5,162 nucleotides of DNA from JAXDLH01 sp034666705 (GCA_034666705.1 JAXDLH010000192.1:1-5162); one strand, 5' to 3'; shown: positions 1 to 5,162, counted from the first letter of the stretch. Made by a program: numbers and translations. The notes: generated from the sequence alone by a model not told the origin.

Positions 1-94
1 TCACGTGCGGGCGCACGCCAGTGACGAGGCCAAGGACGCCGCCTTCGAGGAGCTTGACGCCATCCTGGACGGGCGCAGGGCCGTCAACGACTGA
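1..94 (+). CDS. 3' end of an unidentified protein gene (partial)
   Basis: The first bases carry an open frame (codons begin at base 2) that ends in TGA at 92-94. The visible 30 residues are acidic and helical-looking, containing DEAKDAAFEELDAILDGR near the end. Third codon positions are nearly all G or C, as expected for a real gene in this genome. The start lies outside the window and I do not recognise the family, so no function is given. It runs in the same direction as the tRNA gene that starts 35 bases downstream and is probably part of the chromosomal backbone next to the island. Other frames here lack this codon bias. Confidence 0.65.
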   Translation, partial: HVRAHASDEAKDAAFEELDAILDGRRAVND

Positions 95-129
95 ACCGCG
101 CCCTTTGGTAGCCTCGGGCATCGCACACT

Positions 130-205
130 GGGGCTGTAGCGCAGCTGGTAGCGCACCTCGTTCGCAACGAGGGGGTCAGGGGTTCGAGTCCCCTCAGCTC
201 CACCA
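130..205 (+). tRNA. tRNA-Ala (anticodon CGC)
   Basis: A complete cloverleaf can be folded by eye. The acceptor stem is GGGGCTG (130-136) with CAGCTCC (195-201), including the G3:U70 wobble pair that identifies alanine tRNAs. The D arm is GCGC (139-142) with GCGC (151-154). The anticodon stem CCTCG/CGAGG encloses the loop TTCGCAA, with anticodon CGC at 163-165, reading GCG codons. The variable loop is five bases (173-177). The T arm is AGGGG/CCCCT around TTCGAGT (183-189). The discriminator is A202, and CCA is encoded at 203-205. The gene looks intact. Its 3' half faces recombinase debris on the opposite strand, which suggests use as an integration site. Confidence 0.98.
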
Positions 206-222
206 AACCCGTAAAGTTGGAA

Positions 223-241
223 CCCCCGACATTGTTGGGGG
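223..241 (+). terminator. GC-rich hairpin after the tRNA, possible terminator
   Basis: CCCCCGAC (223-230) can pair with GTTGGGGG (234-241) around an ATT loop: eight pairs with one G-U. It starts 17 bases after the tRNA CCA end. There is no long T run, but actinobacterial terminators often lack one. It probably stops or processes the tRNA transcript. Function is inferred from position and structure only. Confidence 0.45.
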
Positions 242-246
242 CCGTT

Positions 247-275
247 GAAGCCCCAGAGTCTGACTCTGGGGCTTC
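247..275. terminator. Perfect 13-bp inverted repeat, probable bidirectional terminator
   Basis: GAAGCCCCAGAGT (247-259) and ACTCTGGGGCTTC (263-275) are perfect inverted copies separated by three bases. This is the strongest hairpin in the window and is flanked by short T-containing sequence on the right (TTC) and A-containing sequence on the left. It lies between the tRNA on the plus strand and the recombinase remnant on the minus strand, which is where a two-way terminator would be expected. A recombination-related role cannot be excluded. Confidence 0.6.
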
Positions 276-284
276 TTCATGTCC

Positions 285-536
285 GTCATTCAGGAGCCTG
301 TGCGCAGCCGACTGCGGTCCTGAGAAGACGGGCTGCCGGACTACCGCGGCGCTGAGGGTCTTGCCGTCGATGTCTATGTCGATGCTCGTGAAGCAGGCCT
401 GGTTCATAAGTCGCCGGCCCTTGTCATCGTGCCGCGCCTAGGCGTCATTGCACCGCTCCAACAGACGGAGGGCGTTCGTGAGCGTCCGCATCGCGTCCAA
501 CGGATCGACATGAAGGCACCGAACCATTCCGTTGGT
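285..536 (-). pseudogene. C-terminal remnant of a large serine recombinase
   Basis: Read on the minus strand, bases 536 to about 285 give a segment containing ALRLLERCNDA, a TAG stop, then GRRLMNQACFTSIDIDIDG and a short tail ending in LLND. This matches my memory of the C-terminal end of large actinobacterial serine recombinases, where an Ala-Leu-rich helix and an 'AY' pair are followed by 'RRL-NQA-F' and an acidic strand. The in-frame TAG (438-440) sits where a tyrosine codon (TAC or TAT) is usual, which suggests a nonsense mutation. Another stop lies at 537-539. No catalytic N-terminal domain is visible upstream, so the gene is inactive. The true ends are uncertain. It would have driven integration of the island next to the tRNA. 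The alternative, chance similarity of a non-coding stretch, is less likely given the length of the match. Confidence 0.6.
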
Positions 537-817
537 CTAGGCCGGGCCCGTTAGTGATCGAGGGATTATTCGCGTTCGAGCTTGCCGATCGCCTTGCCAA
601 CTGGGCACCGAAGCGCGTCCTGCTGGACCATCCGCCAGTGTTCCGTGCGCTGGCTCGTTACAAGCGAGATGTGCGGGAAAGGAGACTGCACCGGTTACCT
701 GCTGCCGGGCATTCCGTAAAACTGCTTCGAGGCGACCGGATTCTTCGGCGTTCGTTGCGTCGCCGAGCTGACGTGGTAGTTAGCAGACGGTCCTCATTAG
801 TCTCGCTTGACAGTCGG
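537..817. other. Intergenic stretch, probably decayed mobile DNA
   Basis: No convincing gene is present between the recombinase remnant and the end of vsr. Both strands have short open frames that overlap each other: a 41-codon GTG-started frame on the minus strand (566-691) and a longer frame on the plus strand (554-865) that runs into the end of vsr. Neither has a clear ribosome binding site or a recognisable motif, and stops occur in the other frames. A weak six-pair stem (745-750 with 761-766, ten-base loop) is the only structure seen. The stretch probably holds decayed recombinase or cargo DNA. Confidence 0.4.
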
Positions 818-1261
818 TCACGACGGTCCGCACTCCGGGTCTTTCTGAGCAAGCCTTGGAACTAGTGCAATTCGAACTCGCTCGATAGTCCCGTCGACTG
901 GTTCATGCTCCCAGACGCGGACAGGCGTCCAACCCGCCTCGAGTAGTCGCACGTCGGTGTCAGCGTCGCGCGCCCGGTTCTTTGATATCTTCTCTGGCCA
1001 ATACCAGAGGTTCGTACGCGGTACGTTTCCGTGCTTCGGGCACCCGTGCCAGAAACAGCCGTCGACGAACACAGCGACCTTTGCCCTCGGAAAGACGATG
1101 TCCGCCGTCCGGCGAAGTCCTGGCAGTGGGCGTCGATGCACAAAGTAGCGAAGCCCGGCTGCATGCAAGGCCCGGCGGAGTTCAAGCTCAGGGGTGGTGT
1201 CGAGCGAGCGCTGCGCACTCATCCGTGCACTGCGTTTGTCGTCTGTAATGAAGTTATGCAT
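818..1261 (-). CDS. vsr: Very short patch repair (Vsr) mismatch endonuclease
   Basis: This 147-residue protein is a DNA mismatch endonuclease of the Vsr family. Such enzymes nick next to a thymine in the T:G mismatches left when 5-methylcytosine deaminates. Family hallmarks appear in order: RSARMSAQRSLDTTPE (residues 11-25), a 'GLRY-VHRR-LPG' strand (36-48), ADIVFPRAKVAVFVDGCFWHGCP (53-75, quoted here only as a landmark in parts: ADIVFP, VFVDGCFWHGCP), KISKNRARD (91-99) and a WTPVRVWEHE strand (111-120). Asp54 fits the catalytic aspartate, and Cys69, Cys74 and nearby His residues fit the structural zinc site. Length is normal for the family. The ATG start overlaps the preceding gene by eight bases, and the N-terminal match supports it over the internal Met14. 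As the last gene of the operon it matches the methyltransferase at the front. Confidence 0.95.
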   Translation of the reverse strand: MHNFITDDKRSARMSAQRSLDTTPELELRRALHAAGLRYFVHRRPLPGLRRTADIVFPRAKVAVFVDGCFWHGCPKHGNVPRTNLWYWPEKISKNRARDADTDVRLLEAGWTPVRVWEHEPVDGTIERVRIALVPRLAQKDPECGPS

Positions 1262-1550
1262 CGCCGATCAGGATCTCCACCGCTTGCCAGACCATATCCA
1301 AGCCTGTCTTCGTGACGGTGCCGCCGCTGCTCTCGCAGGTCACTGGACTCCAGTAGAGATCGACGCTTTTCACGATCTCTTGCGCCAGTTCCGGCTTGGT
1401 GAACTTGTTGGGCTCGATAGGCAGACTGAGTTCCTCGACGATCAACTCAAAGATGCGCTTGGGTTCGGTGCTGCCGCTCGACATCGGCGGCGGCTCGACG
1501 CCGAGGCGCTCGGCGATCCGCTCGACGATCTCAGCCTTCGTCGGAGACAC
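1254..1550 (-). CDS. Small protein of the restriction/defence operon, function unknown
   Basis: A 98-residue protein is predicted from a GTG start at 1550. The frame stays open further upstream, but there it overlaps the end of the preceding gene and turns into arginine-rich shadow sequence, so the GTG (beginning VSPTKAEIVERIAERLGVE) is preferred. No strong ribosome binding site is visible. The protein appears to have two similar helical parts: a first 'TKAEIVERIAERLG' and later TKPELAQEIVKS (about residues 50-61), followed by SSGGTVTKTGL. This pattern resembles a small DNA-binding or adaptor domain that I associate with genes beside restriction enzymes, but I cannot name the family. It starts 20 bases after the nuclease-like gene and overlaps vsr by eight bases, so it is translated with them. 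It could be a DNA-recognition subunit of the nuclease; this is inference. Confidence 0.75.
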   Translation of the reverse strand: MSPTKAEIVERIAERLGVEPPPMSSGSTEPKRIFELIVEELSLPIEPNKFTKPELAQEIVKSVDLYWSPVTCESSGGTVTKTGLDMVWQAVEILIGDA

Positions 1551-1570
1551 GAGCGCATGCTGCCAGAGAA

Positions 1571-2455
1571 TCAGCTTGCGAGTCGCATTTCGTCGAGTTC
1601 CCGCCTGAGCCACCCCTCCAGATGATTTCGATCTGGCCAGTCGGTGAGATCGACGGTGGCCAACAACTCGCAGAGACGGAAGCGATCGAGGACAACGTCC
1701 ACCGTGAAGTTGGCCTCCTCCCAAACGTCGACACTGGAGCCCAGGGAGAATGGAACAATGAGAGCAGTCATCGGGTCCTGGCGGATGCTCAGAAGGCTGC
1801 GCCAGCGAGACAACACGATATCCGAGCCCTTGGTCTCATATTCGTGCTGCAAGGTGCACTGCGCCATGACCACCGGGAACCCGGTTCGACCGTCGGCGAA
1901 CGGCCGCCACGCCACAGCATCGACCCCCGCGTCCTGATCGCTTGGGCTGACGCGCCCGGGACCCACGGCGTAGCCGAGCTTGCCCGCTAGCCACGCAAGC
2001 GCTTCGCCGAACGGGCCAGGTCTAGGAGCATCAGCGGGGTAGCCGAACCGCACGGCTTTCGTCTCCGGTCCGAAGAGGTTGCTCAAAGCGACAACAGACA
2101 ACTGCTCGAAGAGGCGGACCACGGCGTTCCAGTCGCGGCTCTGGCGATAAGGGGCGTCATCAAGGCTGCATGCCAAGAGGAAGTCGTAAGAGGGGTTCGC
2201 GGTCGGATGGCGTTTGACACCGGCGCCGCCGGCTTCGTACGGATAAAGCGGCCCACCGATCTTGCGCCGGCGGCGAATCTCGGTGAATGAAAGCGACAGG
2301 GCCGCTTCATCGTCGATGCCGTCCGCGGCCAGCCGCTTACGCAGGCTCGCCTTAGCGAAGAGGCCCTTGTCCTCGATCGCCATCGTGGCCTCGATCCAGT
2401 CGGCGATCGAGCCCACGTCACGGACGGCCGGCGGCCGCAGGATGCTCTCGCTCAT
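1571..2455 (-). CDS. Predicted PD-(D/E)xK-like nuclease (candidate restriction enzyme)
   Basis: This 294-residue soluble protein has no signal peptide or membrane segment. The N-terminal third (to about residue 70) is helical and basic, including EIRRRRK (59-65). A middle helical region (105-165) contains WNAVVRLFEQLSVVALSNLFG. The likely catalytic core follows: SDQDAGVDAVAWRPF (172-186) with Asp175 and Asp179, then a hydrophobic strand ending VVMAQCT (195-201). This order, acidic residue, strand, then Q-x-T instead of E-x-K, resembles divergent PD-(D/E)xK folds such as Mrr-like enzymes with Gln. Lys209 could be a shifted lysine. The C-terminus has a strand plus VVLDRFRLCELL (254-265). The start overlaps the ParB-like gene by four bases (ATGA), so translation is probably coupled; no strong ribosome binding site is seen. 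It is the best candidate for the DNA-cutting part. The gene call is firm, the nuclease assignment moderate. Confidence 0.85.
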   Translation of the reverse strand: MSESILRPPAVRDVGSIADWIEATMAIEDKGLFAKASLRKRLAADGIDDEAALSLSFTEIRRRRKIGGPLYPYEAGGAGVKRHPTANPSYDFLLACSLDDAPYRQSRDWNAVVRLFEQLSVVALSNLFGPETKAVRFGYPADAPRPGPFGEALAWLAGKLGYAVGPGRVSPSDQDAGVDAVAWRPFADGRTGFPVVMAQCTLQHEYETKGSDIVLSRWRSLLSIRQDPMTALIVPFSLGSSVDVWEEANFTVDVVLDRFRLCELLATVDLTDWPDRNHLEGWLRRELDEMRLAS

Positions 2456-3528
2456 GTAGCAGCGGCAGCCTTGATGTCGTTGAGCGCGCCTTCGCAGTCC
2501 TCGATCAGCGCGTCGAGTTCGTCGTCTGTCTCCTCAAGTTCGGTCATAAGCTCGGCGGCCGCCCGGAGTTGGGTGCGGGCTGCGAGCAACTTGTTGATCG
2601 CCTTGCGGGCGACGTCGCCGGACCCTTCGGTCGTCGCGTCGGCAGCCGTCTTCAAATCACCCTGGCTGCGCAGCGATGTAAGGCCACTCTGGTTGCTAAC
2701 AACGCGAGCCAGCAGGCCCAAGTCTCGTGACTCACCGATGACGCGGCCTTGTCCATCCTCGTCACCGAAGATCCAGGTCAGCAACTCGCCGAGCTCGTCT
2801 GACTTGTCCTCGGGGACTGGTTCGTCGCCCGGCTGGACTTGGCCGGGATCGGGTGCGCCGATGAACGTACGCAGCGCGCGTTGACCCATGGCCGCCGTAA
2901 AGACACCGAAGCTTTCCTCGACCCGGTCGACATCCAGGTCATGCGCTTCGCGGGCCTGCTTGAGGATCGAGTAGTTCCGGTAGTTGCTCGCAACGTCGCC
3001 GCGCTTCTCGCCCACCAGCGCGGCGACGTCGGCAAACGGCAAGCCTTCGTCGTCCACCAGCGCCGCGATGAAGCGGGCCTTGGCGAACGGCTCCCACTGC
3101 ATGATGCCGCTGATGTGACGGAAGCCAATGATCGGCGCCACAGTCCTGCGATCCGCCACGACCAGCACTGGGACGTCCGCGGGCAGGTTGCCCTTGGCAG
3201 CCGCGTCCTTCGCGGCCTCGGCCCAGAGTGATGGCGACTCGAGGTGGGCGCGCAAGGCGTCGTCCGTGAGGCCGAGCAGCGCGGTCAAGCGCCGGTTTCC
3301 CTCGACGACCATAAACTCATCGCCATCAGGTACGGCGATGAGCGGCTCCGACTCGAAGAACCCATGCTCGGCAATCGACGTAGCGACGCTGAGCGGCTCA
3401 TAAGCCTGAGAGATGTACTCGGCCAGATCCTGCTGATCACCGCCCTGAACATCCTCGGGCAAACGGGGATTGAGCGGATCAAGTCGCAGCTTCGCAAGTG
3501 GCAAGCGGTGGATCTTGCCCGTTTCCAT
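2452..3528 (-). CDS. ParB/Srx-domain protein with C-terminal coiled coil
   Basis: This 358-residue protein starts with a ParB N-terminal domain. Residues 8-22 (LPLAKLRLDPLNPRL) match the opening of such domains, and EPLIAVPDGDEFMVVEG (61-77) with NRRLTALLGL (78-87) matches the G-x-R-R motif that binds nucleotide (CTP or ATP) in ParB relatives. A ParB-type helix-turn-helix is likely around 162-192, including FADVAALVGEKRGDVASNY. A linker rich in acidic residues and proline (225-260) follows, then a long helical, probably coiled-coil tail (305-356) with ELMTELEETDDELDALIED. There is no ParA partner here, so a role in plasmid or chromosome segregation is unlikely. It lies 11 bases after the methyltransferase and overlaps the nuclease-like gene, which suggests a defence or DNA-recognition role. 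It could bind DNA, act as a nucleotide-dependent clamp, or cut DNA as some ParB-domain nucleases do. Confidence 0.9.
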   Translation of the reverse strand: METGKIHRLPLAKLRLDPLNPRLPEDVQGGDQQDLAEYISQAYEPLSVATSIAEHGFFESEPLIAVPDGDEFMVVEGNRRLTALLGLTDDALRAHLESPSLWAEAAKDAAAKGNLPADVPVLVVADRRTVAPIIGFRHISGIMQWEPFAKARFIAALVDDEGLPFADVAALVGEKRGDVASNYRNYSILKQAREAHDLDVDRVEESFGVFTAAMGQRALRTFIGAPDPGQVQPGDEPVPEDKSDELGELLTWIFGDEDGQGRVIGESRDLGLLARVVSNQSGLTSLRSQGDLKTAADATTEGSGDVARKAINKLLAARTQLRAAAELMTELEETDDELDALIEDCEGALNDIKAAAAT

Positions 3529-3533
3529 AGTGG

Positions 3534-3538
3534 CTCCT
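3534..3538 (-). promoter_or_regulatory. Strong ribosome binding site of the ParB-domain gene
   Basis: On the minus strand AGGAG lies five bases before the ATG at 3528 and directly after the TAA stop of the methyltransferase. It is the clearest Shine-Dalgarno site inside the operon and fixes the start of the ParB-domain gene. It implies that this gene can be translated independently at a good rate, whereas the genes after it appear to depend more on coupling. Confidence 0.8.
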
Positions 3539-3539
3539 G

Positions 3540-4865
3540 TTAGGCAGTTGCGGCGGCCCAGTCGAGCTGCCGAACGTCCGGCCAGCCGACCTCGCTCGCA
3601 TCAAACAGGGCACGTGCGACATGCTTCACGACGCCGACGTTCACGGCGTTGCCCATCTGCTTATACGTGACCGCGTCCCTCTCGTGCAGCACGAACCCAT
3701 CGGGCAAACCTTGGAGGCGAGCTGCCTCTCGCGGCGTGATCCGCCGCTTCCTTGAGCCGATGATCGACGTCTGGTTGATGGCCACCAGCGCCGGCAGGTA
3801 GGTCGGCGACTTCACCCGCAGACCACTGGGGCGAAGGTGCATGACCGTCTTCCACAGATCAGGCTTCTCGGGCTTGCCCGCCTGCCACTCGAACTTCTGG
3901 CGGGACTCCGGGAAGTCGTTGACGCCGTGCTTCTGTTTCCACTCGTCGATCCACACCTTGTTACGTCGATAGAGAGCCGCGTTCTTCTCGAGGAAGTTGA
4001 CTTTCCATGCCGGCGTCCAGGAGAAGTGCTTGGCGTTCACGCGGAACTCGCTTGCCCAAATTGGATGGCCGGGCAGCGACTCTCGAGCGGCAAGCTGCTT
4101 TACGAAGTCGTTCCAGGCTTCGATCCACTTGAGCTCGCTGGGACGAAGCGCGTAGCGACGGGGGTGTTCGATCTCGGAGTCGTCTTGGAGCCACTCCTCG
4201 ATATCCCACTTTCGCGGGCTCCAGCCGTCGATCGGGGCACGTTCAACGAGGGGCTCGATGTCCATGAATGCGAGATCTTGATCGCCAACGTACTCAGCCA
4301 GAATGAACACCCGCTCGCGGATCTGCGGCCGCCCCTCATGCGCCTCGTCGAGGAAGTGCGGGCTAAACACCGTCGGCTTGTCGGACACCCGGTATCCAAG
4401 CTGCCGAAGGCTCAGGATGATGGTCTCCCACGTGGCTCGCTGTCGAGGACCGGCGAGGTTGCGCACGTTCTCAAGGATCACGAAGCGGGGCTGGCGCGCC
4501 TCGATGATCTTGAGAATGTTGAAGAACAGCGTGCCGCGCGTTTCTTCCATGCCGCGCTGGAGGCCCGACTTGCTGAACGGCTGGCATGGGAAGCCGGCGC
4601 AGAGCACGTCGTGGGCAGGAACCAGCACCCTCGGCCCCTCGGTGAGCGGCTTGATGTCGCCCTCCGGCTCCATGCCGTAGTTCGCGCGGTAGACAGTGCG
4701 CGCGTCACGGTCGATCTCGGAGGCGAAGACGCACTCACCGCCGAGGTCGGTCATCGCCTTGTGGAAGCCGCCGATGCCTGCGAACAGATCTATGAAGCGC
4801 CATCCCTGAGGCGCGCCTGTCTCGGGGACGGCCGGGCTGGCTTTGACACTCTTTCGGCCGCTCAT
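3540..4865 (-). CDS. dcm: DNA (cytosine-5-)-methyltransferase
   Basis: This 441-residue enzyme transfers a methyl group from S-adenosylmethionine to carbon 5 of cytosine in a specific DNA sequence. Motifs are present in order: motif I FIDLFAGIGGF (24-34), which binds the cofactor; motif IV GFPCQPFS (91-98) with catalytic Cys94; motif VI ENVRNL (132-137); motif VIII QIRERVFI (181-188); and motifs IX-X at the end, including REAARLQGLPDGF (379-391) and QMGNAVNV (403-410). The long stretch 195-350 is the target-recognition region; it is larger than in minimal enzymes and contains SRQKFEWQ (321-328). The target sequence cannot be read from the protein. I prefer ATG 4865 over a GTG 18 codons upstream because the added residues lack family resemblance. 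It is the first gene of a five-gene operon and the modifying partner of the candidate restriction genes. 'dcm' is used as a family symbol only. Confidence 0.96.
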   Translation of the reverse strand: MSGRKSVKASPAVPETGAPQGWRFIDLFAGIGGFHKAMTDLGGECVFASEIDRDARTVYRANYGMEPEGDIKPLTEGPRVLVPAHDVLCAGFPCQPFSKSGLQRGMEETRGTLFFNILKIIEARQPRFVILENVRNLAGPRQRATWETIILSLRQLGYRVSDKPTVFSPHFLDEAHEGRPQIRERVFILAEYVGDQDLAFMDIEPLVERAPIDGWSPRKWDIEEWLQDDSEIEHPRRYALRPSELKWIEAWNDFVKQLAARESLPGHPIWASEFRVNAKHFSWTPAWKVNFLEKNAALYRRNKVWIDEWKQKHGVNDFPESRQKFEWQAGKPEKPDLWKTVMHLRPSGLRVKSPTYLPALVAINQTSIIGSRKRRITPREAARLQGLPDGFVLHERDAVTYKQMGNAVNVGVVKHVARALFDASEVGWPDVRQLDWAAATA

Positions 4866-4873
4866 GATGGCGG

Positions 4874-4879
4874 ACCCTA
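4874..4879 (-). promoter_or_regulatory. Possible -10 element for the methyltransferase operon
   Basis: On the minus strand TAGGGT lies eight bases before the ATG at 4865. It fits the loose actinobacterial -10 pattern TAnnnT and would place the transcript start at or within about two bases of the start codon, that is a nearly leaderless message. No good -35 element is visible, and the same bases (GGTAGGG) could instead serve as a weak ribosome binding site. Weak call. Confidence 0.25.
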
Positions 4880-4941
4880 CCGGGCAGCTGGGACAGAATC
4901 GTGGTGGCGCGCGGGCCACTACTCGGCGAGCACCTCGCTGT

Positions 4942-5096
4942 TCGATTCGCCTCGTACCGCAGGTCGTCTAGGAGAGTTCGAACGTCGGTCAGGCGCGCCT
5001 CGGTGAGGGCAAGATCCTGCTTGAAGAACGGGTCGAGGACGTTCTGATCGAAGCCCAGAGGTCGCGGACGTTGTCGGTGACGGCCTCGCTGGCCAT
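4942..5096 (-). pseudogene. Short ORF upstream of the methyltransferase, apparently frameshifted
   Basis: An ATG at 5096 is preceded by GGAGGAGG, the best ribosome binding site in the window. The first 13 codons (MASEAVTDNVRDL) end almost exclusively in C or G, as in real genes here. The frame then degenerates and stops at 4989 after 35 codons. From about 5053 a different frame becomes gene-like, giving FDQNVLDPFFKQDLALTEAR and then LLDDLRYEANR (to 4942), again with GC-rich third positions. A single indel near 5056 would join the two into one small, helical, charged protein. After about 4942 the second frame no longer looks coding and has no stop before the methyltransferase begins. An ATG seven codons upstream (5117) is in frame but lacks a ribosome binding site. 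I do not recognise the family. It may be a decayed operon leader gene, or a sequencing error may have split it. Confidence 0.45.
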
Positions 5097-5105
5097 GCCT
5101 CCTCC
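5097..5105 (-). promoter_or_regulatory. Ribosome binding site of the short upstream ORF
   Basis: The minus strand reads GGAGGAGGC immediately before the ATG at 5096. GGAGG with a four-base spacer is a near-ideal Shine-Dalgarno site. It decides the start of the short ORF and suggests that the ORF was once, or still is, translated. Confidence 0.6.
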
Positions 5106-5162
5106 GATGGTGATCATGCGCTAGGTCTGAACGCGCAGTTGGCCTTACAGTCGGGTGGTGCT

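Noticed and set aside
21..248. 75-codon plus-strand frame
   Set aside because: It runs through the tRNA gene and overlaps the better-supported partial gene in another frame.
84..407. 107-codon minus-strand frame including VELRGLEPLTP
   Set aside because: The second half is the antisense translation of the tRNA gene, a well-known spurious protein. Only the first part (recombinase remnant) has meaning and is reported separately.
745..766. Six-pair stem TCGGCG/CGCCGA as terminator after vsr
   Set aside because: The stem is short, the loop is ten bases, there is no T run, and such stems are expected by chance in GC-rich DNA.
554..865. 103-codon plus-strand frame
   Set aside because: No clear ribosome binding site, weak codon bias, and its end overlaps vsr antiparallel; mentioned only as an ambiguous small frame.
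1013..1025. CGTAC-GCG-GTACG palindrome
   Set aside because: It lies inside the conserved coding part of vsr and is likely a chance result of codon choice.
1551..1724. Upstream extension of the small-protein frame to 156 codons
   Set aside because: The extension overlaps the end of the nuclease-like gene and is arginine/serine-rich shadow sequence; the GTG at 1550 is preferred.
4866..4919. GTG-started extension of the methyltransferase by 18 residues
   Set aside because: The added residues do not resemble methyltransferase N-termini and no ribosome binding site fits; ATG 4865 is adequate.
3837..5006. 389-codon plus-strand frame
   Set aside because: It is a shadow of the methyltransferase on the other strand; length is explained by high GC content, and the minus-strand protein has all catalytic motifs.
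1..5162. CRISPR array or insertion sequence
   Set aside because: No regularly spaced repeats and no transposase with terminal inverted repeats were seen.

Overview
The window looks like a piece of high-GC actinobacterial chromosome. Base composition is clearly GC-rich and the real genes use mostly G or C at third codon positions. The closest family resemblances I can recall for several proteins are also actinobacterial, but that is recollection, not a search. It seems to be the left end of an integrated or horizontally acquired island: a tRNA gene, then recombinase debris, then a compact defence-type operon.

Layout. At 1-94 (+) is the 3' tail of an unidentified gene. At 130-205 (+) is an intact tRNA-Ala with a CGC anticodon and an encoded CCA end. 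Two GC-rich hairpins follow (223-241 and 247-275). From about 285 to 536 (-) there is a broken C-terminal piece of a large serine recombinase, with an in-frame stop where the family usually has a tyrosine. About 280 bases (537-817) have no convincing gene.

From 4865 down to 818 five genes on the minus strand lie end to end: a C5-cytosine DNA methyltransferase, a ParB-domain protein, a predicted PD-(D/E)xK-like nuclease, a 98-residue small protein, and a Vsr mismatch endonuclease. Gaps are 11 and 20 bases, and overlaps are 4 and 8 bases, so this is almost certainly one transcript. Upstream of the methyltransferase (about 4942-5096) is a short, well-started reading frame that appears frameshifted.

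How the genes may work together (inference). The methyltransferase would mark host DNA with 5-methylcytosine. Vsr would start repair of the T:G mismatches that arise when 5-methylcytosine deaminates. The genes between them would then supply the restriction or defence activity: the nuclease-like protein as effector, with the ParB-domain protein and the small protein as DNA-binding, NTP-sensing or adaptor parts. A methyltransferase plus Vsr is a classic type II restriction-modification signature. The middle ParB-like / nuclease-like / small-protein trio is not a standard type II layout and is the most interesting part of the window.
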